Shown piece after piece: positions 57,545 through 64,000 of a DNA stretch of 64,000 nt. The notes beneath the pieces are model-generated. The model saw nothing but the letters and a program-made list of their open reading frames with translations, was not told the DNA's origin and searched no databases. A program made the position numbers and the translations under genes. The first letter of the stretch is position 1; every line of letters starts with the position of its first letter. This DNA comes from Paratrimastix pyriformis (lineage: Eukaryota > Preaxostyla > Paratrimastigidae): the NCBI GenBank assembly GCA_027972325.1, contig JAPMOS010000126.1, positions 1 through 64,000 of the forward strand, read 5' to 3'.

Positions 57545-59676
57545 TCAATCCTGCAGATTGTAGAAAATCTCTCCCGCAAAGCCCCGGGGTTCATAACGCT
57601 CGCCGTCCGAGTCCAGTCCGACCACCAATGGGAGATCGAGATCAGCATTCCCGGGGACTGGGTCGGTGCGGTAACCGGCGTTGGCGCATCGAAACGCGAT
57701 GCACTCGCCGGCGGCGAGGGCCACGGGCTCCCAGAAGAGGACTGGCACGAATTGGTCCTTCACGAAGGGATGACGAAGCTCCACAAGGGGGGCGCCCCAG
57801 CCATCGGCCAGTGGGGCGCGGGATGACGCCGAGCGGCTGGAGACGATAAGCGGTATCTCCACAGACTCTGGGTAGAGGGCGAGGCCCACAACCCGGATGG
57901 GCACCCGCGCTCGCAGGTCGAAGGCGAAGCAGTCGACGGCCCAATCTGCAGTTCCGCCCGAGAAGACTCGCGAGGTTCGACGGAGATGCGCCAGCTGGGC
58001 AGAGCAGGACGGTGAGCGATCCGAGCCACCGGAATAAACAGACCACCAGCAGGCAAAAAAAGGAAAACGGGACACAAAGGAGCATCCGGACGACGAAAGG
58101 ACAAGCCACAACAGCATCATGAGGCAGGCAACGCGGACCAGCGCCGGCGCAAGCCCCGCGACTTGCCTCTTGAGGGCCTCCACCTCACCCTGCAGGCGCT
58201 GCTGGGCAGCGATGCTCTGGTCCAGGGCCGCCCTGAGCTCGGCCCGGTCCCTCTCGGCGGCGGCCCGGTCCCTCTCGGCGGCGGCCTGCACTTGGAGCAG
58301 GGCCCGGCTCAGACAGGTCACATGCTGGGCGGCTCCGGCGGTGAGATGGTCCTCCATCCGGCAGCGGGCAATCTGCCCGACGCAAAATGGACAAGAAGTC
58401 AGGCCAAGCATCATCATGATCACCATCCAATCATCCAATCATCCAATCATCATCATCATCATCATCAATGATGATCATCCCGTGCACAGTTCGAATCGCC
58501 GGACCTGGGCTTCACATCCCGGGACGGGGCAGGGCAGGGATGCCTCGGGGCACTGGGCCCGGTGGGCATCGAGGGCCGAGCGCCGGGAGAGCCGATGGCA
58601 GTCCGGGCAGGGCACCTCCGCGGCAGGGCAAACCGTCCCCAGATGGGCCTGAAGGGGCGGAAACAGGAGTGGGGAGGAGGGAGGGAGAGGGAGGGAGGGA
58701 GGGAGGGAGGGAGGAGAGGGAGGGAGAGGGAGGGAGGGAGAGGGAGGGAGGGAGGGAGGAGGAAGGGAGGAGGAAGGGAGGGAGGGAGGGAGGAGGGAGG
58801 GAGGGAGGGAGGGAGGGAGGGATGGAGGGAGGGAGGAGGGAGGGAGGGAGGGAGGGAGGGAGGAGGGAGGGAGGAGGAGAAGGAGGAGGGAAAGGAATGA
58901 ATCGGTGAGTGGCGTGTGTGTGTGTGTGTGGGGGGGGGGGGGGCGGTTCAAACCGGGTGATCCTTCCGTGCCATCACCGCTCCGCACTTCTCACAGGGCA
59001 GCGGATGCCACTCGCAGGCTTCCAGGTGCGCTACGAAGGGTGGGGGGAGTGATGCAGACTCGTCAGGCGCCATAACTTCACCATGGCATGAACACAAGAC
59101 CTTGCAAGTTGCATGCCGGGCAGCGGTAGGAGCATCCCATATGGGAGCAACCGACCTCCCGCTGGGCGCAATCATGGGTCTGGTGCCGGGTGAGGTCTTC
59201 CAGAGCGCCCTGCCATTCACACGGACGCTGGTGGACAGAACCAGAAGGTTGAGCAATGGTGGAATGGAACAAAAAACAGACTTGCGGGCAATGGACACGA
59301 AGTTGCTGGATCATAGAATTGAAGACGGGATCCCGGTTGAAGTACGGCTCGGCGATTTCCTGGCGACAGCATCTGAAGAGACAATCGGATCAGGAAGCCG
59401 GAGGTGGCGGGTCCAGACGGGCAAGTGACGGGATGCTTTTGCTTCGCCCACTTTTGGCAGCAGGTCTCGCATGTCTTGTGACTGCCACGGCACAGCAGGG
59501 TCACTGCCTGCCGCATCACACCTGCGCGAACACAGGGAATGGGTGCACGGCGCATGACAGCACAACAGACCTTGGCAAATTGGGCAGAGCATTGCGGGGT
59601 GGACATCCTGCTGAAAGAGCTCGGGAGGGAACCCCTCGCGAGGTCCCTCGTCCGGCAGCTGCGCCATCTGCGCCAT
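57545..59676 (-). CDS. RING / TRAF-type zinc finger / coiled-coil protein, paralog D
   Basis: Start MAQMAQLPDEGPREG (59676). RING CPICQG and RGSHKTCETC (about 59590-59440), TRAF fingers CEWQGALEDLTRHQTHDCAQ and CSHMGC (about 59220-59100), CEWHPLPCEKCGAVMARKDH (about 59000), CPAAEVPCPDCHRLSRRSAL (about 58630), coiled coil with a duplicated AAAERDR segment (58380-58110), PHR-like domain with a shortened start (58010-57548), stop TGA at 57545. It is the unit nearest to the intact coiled-coil gene, about 320 bp away, on the same strand. Introns include a GGGA/GGAG repeat (58675-58890) and a G14 run. Confidence 0.75.
58670..58892. repeat. (GGGA)n / GGGAGGA repeat
   Basis: About 220 bp of GGGA tetranucleotide repeats with AGGAGG interruptions in an intron of paralog D; the sense strand is CCCT-rich. 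The other paralogs lack it. Confidence 0.9.
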
Positions 59677-59998
59677 CGGGGTGCAACATACTCGCCCTCG
59701 GTCACGCCGGCATGTCGCCGCAGTCGCGTCGGCGCGGCGGCTGTTCGATGCCGAGTTGGGAGCGCCCCGCGGGATGATTGAACCTTTTTTTTTCACAATA
59801 TCCGGTGAATGCTCTCACTTCGAGCCTCCTCGATACCTCCCCCCCCCCCCCCCTCATCTGCCCTTATCTGCCCTGAGTGGTCGCGGGTTTGGCTCTCATT
59901 TTCACTCCATTCGTTCCCAAAACGCCTCCTATCAGGCAAAGAGAAGTCGAGTCTGCGGAGAAGGATAAAAAAAAAAAGTTGAAAAAAGGTGGGGTTTA

Positions 59999-62900
59999 TC
60001 ACCCGGGGGGGGCAGAGTCAGCCGGCGGCATGACGTCGGGGAAGGCAGGTGGTTGACCCGCTTGTACGAGAAGGAAGTTGCACATCTGCTGGACGGGGTT
60101 CTAAAGATGGGGGAACATGAAGGGTCAGCGATGGTTGCAAGGGAAGGGAGGGAGGGCGTCCAGACAAGGCTCTCTCGCAAGACTTGCGCCTCTTGCTGAG
60201 AGGTCTGAAAGGGAAGAAAAAAACAACAGAAATGAGTGAGGCGAATATACCCTTGGGAGGAGGGTGGCGATATCCCCTCGGGGGAGGAGCCACCACACAG
60301 GCGGCAATCACCCTTGAGATGACATACCCTCGGGGGAGGAGCACCACACACGGTGGCGGACCTGAAGCTGTGCGAAAACCGAGTCGCGAGATTGCTGAAG
60401 CTCGGCGCGGAGTCTGGGGGAGAGCGATGAGAGCACATGACGGCAGACGGTATGAATGGACGAGTGGATAGATGGATGGGCGAGTGGGTGGTGGCGGGTG
60501 GTGGGTGGGTTTGTGGCGGCGGCGTGTCAAGTGTGTGAGGTGGGGGAAAGCAGGGAGACCTTCGTTCCTCGGCCACAGCCGCTTCCAGCTCGGCCAACTG
60601 TACGGTGTGTGTGTGTGTGTGTGTGGGGGGGGGAGTGGAGGTGGAGGAGAGGGAGGGGATTTGAGTAAGCGAGAGCGAAAAGAACCATCCTCATCGCAGC
60701 GGAATGACCTGCTGCTGGGGGTGTCTGTACTGGGGGGGGGGGGGGGTCAGGCAGACCCGGGCCATCGCCGCCGGGTCAGGGCCGGGGGCGGCCGCAGGGG
60801 CGGCCGTGGCAGCAGCCTCCAAGGCCGCCACCCGTGCCCTCAGTCCGGCCGCCTCGGCCTGCTGGGCTGCCTCCCGCTGGGCCGCCTGGATGGACTGGTC
60901 GGCGGCCCGCTGCTGGAGCTGGTCGCGCTCCGCACGCAGGGCTTCGATGATGGCAGCCTGTGGGATGGGGGTGGGGGGGATGGGGGATGGGGGAGGATGA
61001 GGGGATTAGAATCATAGACTACAACCCGCCCAGGAAGGAGCCCCCGGGACGGCTCATGCACCCCCACCCCTGAAGGTGGTGATGCTGATGGTGTTGAGGT
61101 GATGGTGACTGGATAATGATGCTTGATGCTGTTGAAGTTGCCGATGCTGCTCTGATGGCTGGATGATGATGATGACTGGATGGTGATGCCGCGGGATGAT
61201 GTTGGCGATGAGGGACAGACCTCGGCCTCGCGGGCCTCCTTTGCCCGGTCCCGGTCGGTCTTCTGCTCGGCCTCGCGCTCCTGGGCCCGAGCCACCTCCC
61301 GCTCCAGGTCGAAGCGTTTGCTCTCAAACTGGGTCGGCAAGCAGGCGGCAGGACGGCCGGACGGGGAGAGGGCGGGTGGGTGAGGAGGCATCGAGCTCGG
61401 GAAGGTCGTCCCATCCCATCGCGCGACCCCGACCAAGGACGCCAGACCACCAAACTCACACCACCACCAGGGTACCATCCACCAGCATCACCAAAATCAC
61501 CCGGGGGACCATCTTTCATCACCAGGGGTACCGCCCACCAAAGCCCATCACCCGGGGTACCATCCACCAACATCGCCAACATCACCCGGGGTACCACCCC
61601 CCCGGCGCCGGACCATGGACTGGGCCTTCTCGAAGGCCATCTGGGTGGCGTCGAGGGTCTTCTCGAGCTCGGCGGCCTTCTCGGCGAGGGGCCGCTTCTC
61701 CGCAAGCTCGGCCTGGGCCTTGGCAAGCGTCATCTGGCGGGGGGGGGGGGGGGGGGGAATGATCAGGATCAGGACCAGGATCAGGACCAGGATCAGGATC
61801 AGAATCAGGATCAGAATCAGGATCAGGATCAGAATCAGGATCAGGATCAGGGGTACAGGGGTGCACGGGTGGGCAGGGGGCAGGGACGGGGTCTGGCTGA
61901 CCTGCTGGGCGGTGATGGCCCGCTTGCCCTGGGCGACCTCGGCCTCGAGGATGTCGGCACGCTTCCTCAGCGCCGTGCTGCCCGCAAGGTCCTGGTGTGA
62001 TGCGAGGAGGAAGGCAGGGGAGAGAAGGGGTGATGAGAGGGAGCCACGTGCTGCCCCGCAAGGTCCTGGTGTGATGCGAGGAGGATGGTTGGAGTGGAGA
62101 ATGGGGATGAGAGAGGGCTTGTTTGATCAAGCCACGTGCTGCCCCCGCAAGGTCCTGGTGACGTGCGGAGAGAGGATGGCAGGAAAAGAGAGAATGGGGG
62201 ATGGGGATGGGGGGGGGGACTGCACATCTGCGTGCCCACCATCTCCATGTCCTGCTGTCGTGTGTGTGTGTGTGTGGGGGCTGAGGGGGGGGAGGCTGAG
62301 GGGGGGGAGGCTGAGGGGGCCAGGAGCCACCACGGACGGCGTACTGCTGGCGCATGAAGGCCACCAGGGAGCGCAGCTCCTTATCCTGGGCGTGGCGGGC
62401 CTGCAGGATGGTGGCGGCCTGGGCGAGGAGCCCGTGACGCTCCTCCAGGCGGCGCCGGTGCTGATCGACCTCCGACCGCATGGCCTCGGCCTGCTTTTGC
62501 ACCCTGCACATGTGGAGGGTGGGAGGTGGGAGAGGTGAAGATGGAATGAAGGGAGGCGGAGGAATGTAGGTGCCCCTCGCATCAAACATCCCGCGCCCCC
62601 CATCCGAATGGGTCGAGTCGGGATGAAGTCCAGGGGGGGGGGGGGGGCAGCAACAGAGAGGGTGGGATATACAACAGTGGGGGCCATGCGAAAGCAGCCG
62701 TGGGGAGGGGGCGGGAGGGCGGGACGGACCGCAGTTCGAGCTGACGAACCCGGTTCTGGAACGTGACACGCTCCTAGGGGGGGGAGCGAAAAAACACGGA
62801 TGAAAAACCGTGCCCCGACATAGGTTTTTCCACCACCACACCAATCATGACGCACCACCATTCAGCTGTGTACCCTGATCGGCGCGGGACATTGTGGGAT

Positions 62901-64000
62901 GTCATTGTGTGATGTGTTTGTCCCCAAAATCACACCATGCCACATGGAAGGGTAGTGGCGGACCAGGCGGCCGGGGAGGGGGAGGGGGGTGGATGGTGCG
63001 GTGGGGGTGGAGACGGACCAGGCTGGGACTGCTCGAGGGCGTGGATGCGCATCTGGTCGAGTTCCGACTGCTTGCTGGCCGTGTTGGGGCACAGGTCTGC
63101 AAACCGAGAAGGGGTGGGGGTGGGGGTGGGTGGGAAGTTGGTGGTTGTTGGGGATGGGATGGATGGGAAGAGGTGGTGAGTGGGGGATGGAAAGCCCCAG
63201 GAGGAGGGGGTGGGGGAGTGGGGAGTGGGGGGGGGGATGGATATAGACACGGGTGGGGTGGGGGGGGGTATGTGGGCAGGGGGCGATGGAGGCGGCCGAC
63301 TGGGCGACGGTGGCGTAATCTGCGCAGAGCTTCGCAGCTCACTAGCGGTGGTCGGGCAGGGGGGGAGAGGGGAGGGGGGGGGGGGGGGGGGGGGACGGGA
63401 AGAGTGAATGACGAGGAAGGTGGCGCAATCTTCCTCAGCTCACGGGCCACAGTCGGGCAGAGGGTGAGGAGGGGGGACGGGATGAGGAACGAGTGAAGAC
63501 GCAGGGGTGGGCAGGGGATGCGCGGTGGTGCACAGGAGAAGACAGCGGGCAGGGCTGAGACAATGCAAGGTGGCAGGCCGGGGGTCGGGGGGTCGGGGGT
63601 CGGGGGTCGGGGGGTCGGGGGGGTCGGGGGGGGGGGGGCAGTGGGACAGGGCGGACCCGATGGTCTGGTAGGACTGTTGCAGCCTGGTGGACAGGGAGTC
63701 CAACTCCCCGTTCATTGTCTGCGCGCACCCCCCAGCCACGGGACCCCCGAGCGCATGGGCAGTGATGAGGATGATGATTGGATGATGATTGGATGATGAT
63801 TGGATGATGAGGACGAGGATGATGATGAGGTGGATGGTGGTGGATGAGGTGGCGGATGATAGATGATGGTGGGTGGGTGGGTAGGTGGGTGAGTGGAGTG
63901 GCAGCCCGGAGGCGGTGGCGGCGGCGGCGGCAGCAAGGACCCCATCGCCCCCTCCGTCTGTACATCATCACGGGCGGCAGGGGAGGGAGGGAAGGAGGGG
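59999..64000 (-). CDS. Long coiled-coil protein, many short exons, 5' end outside the window
   Basis: Minus-strand exons, each a heptad-rich helix: LDSLSTRLQQSYQTIGSAL (about 63690), SKQSELDQMRIHALEQSQ (about 63070), RVTFQNRVRQLELR (about 62750), QKQAEAMRSEVDQHRRRLEE with LLAQAATILQARHAQDKELR (62500-62340), LRKRADILEAEVAQGKRAIT (about 61960), TLAKAQAELAEKRPLAEKAA (61735-61610), FDLEREVARAQEREAEQKTD (about 61310), IIEALRAERDQLQQRAADQS (60960-60780), QLAELEAAVAEERR (about 60590), LRAELQQSRDSVFAQLQ (about 60390), TSQQEAQVLRES (about 60205), and a final exon VQQMCNFLLVQAGQPPAFPD ending APPG and TGA at 59999-60001. A structural or tethering role is likely; no family was recognised. Introns carry G-runs on the plus strand and short repeats (ATCAGG, 61758-61850). 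Confidence 0.65.

Overview
This is nuclear DNA of a GC-rich protist. Genes are broken by short GT-AG introns (38, 47 and about 45 bp where both edges can be fixed). The host inventory is eukaryotic (LIG4-, METTL4- and SMYD-like proteins, F-box/ankyrin, RING/TRAF fingers, a split nuclear-type tRNA-Ser). Non-LTR retrotransposons, (GAT)n/(ATC)n arrays and long poly(C)/poly(G) runs are abundant. A free-living protist such as a metamonad fits, but no species marker is visible.

Layout. 0.2-2.1 kb: C-terminal part of a non-LTR element with RNase H and a PD-(D/E)XK-like endonuclease (-). 2.3-4.4 kb: one end of a repeat element (TIR-1) that sits between two tRNA remnants. 4.5-6.5 kb: 5' part of a LIG4-like DNA ligase gene (-), cut off at the TIR-1/tRNA junction. 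6.6-7.3 kb: SPRY gene (+). 7.6-8.5 kb: four-helix membrane protein (-). 8.6-11.7 kb: a complete 3,122-bp copy of the TIR element lying in the anticodon loop of a tRNA-Ser(GCU) gene (-). 11.8-15.1 kb: METTL4-like adenine methyltransferase (+), nine exons. 15.4-19.7 kb: F-box/ankyrin gene (-). 21.6-23.9 kb: an uncharacterised gene (-). 23.9-25.6 kb: a complete six-exon GNAT acetyltransferase (+). 25.9-34.3 kb: a large SMYD-type SET/MYND gene (-) swollen by minisatellites and polyQ/polyE tracts. 34.3-35.7 kb: a LINE 3' portion (-). 35.8-36.5 kb: a DUF192 gene (-). 36.7-40.0 kb: a Gln/Pro-rich prion-like protein (-). 40.1-40.2 kb: a tiny signal-peptide ORF (-). 40.3-45.6 kb: a 5.3-kb LINE with one open 1,711-codon frame, a 13-bp target-site duplication and an (AAGTT)n tail.

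46.2-59.7 kb: four direct tandem paralogs (-) with RING finger, TRAF-type zinc fingers, coiled coil and a C-terminal beta-rich, PHR-like domain. Spacers between them hold decayed LINE pieces and dead copies of the last exons of the neighbouring long coiled-coil gene, whose intact copy (60.0-64.0 kb, -) runs off the right edge. The duplicated unit therefore includes the 3' end of the coiled-coil gene plus the RING/TRAF gene.

Most notable: (1) the TIR element is tied to tRNA genes at both loci where it occurs; (2) LIG4 ends exactly at one of these junctions; (3) METTL4 lacks single bases at two points, one directly after its DPPW motif; (4) a 1.5-kb insertion has parted one RING/TRAF paralog from its start codon and 5' flank.
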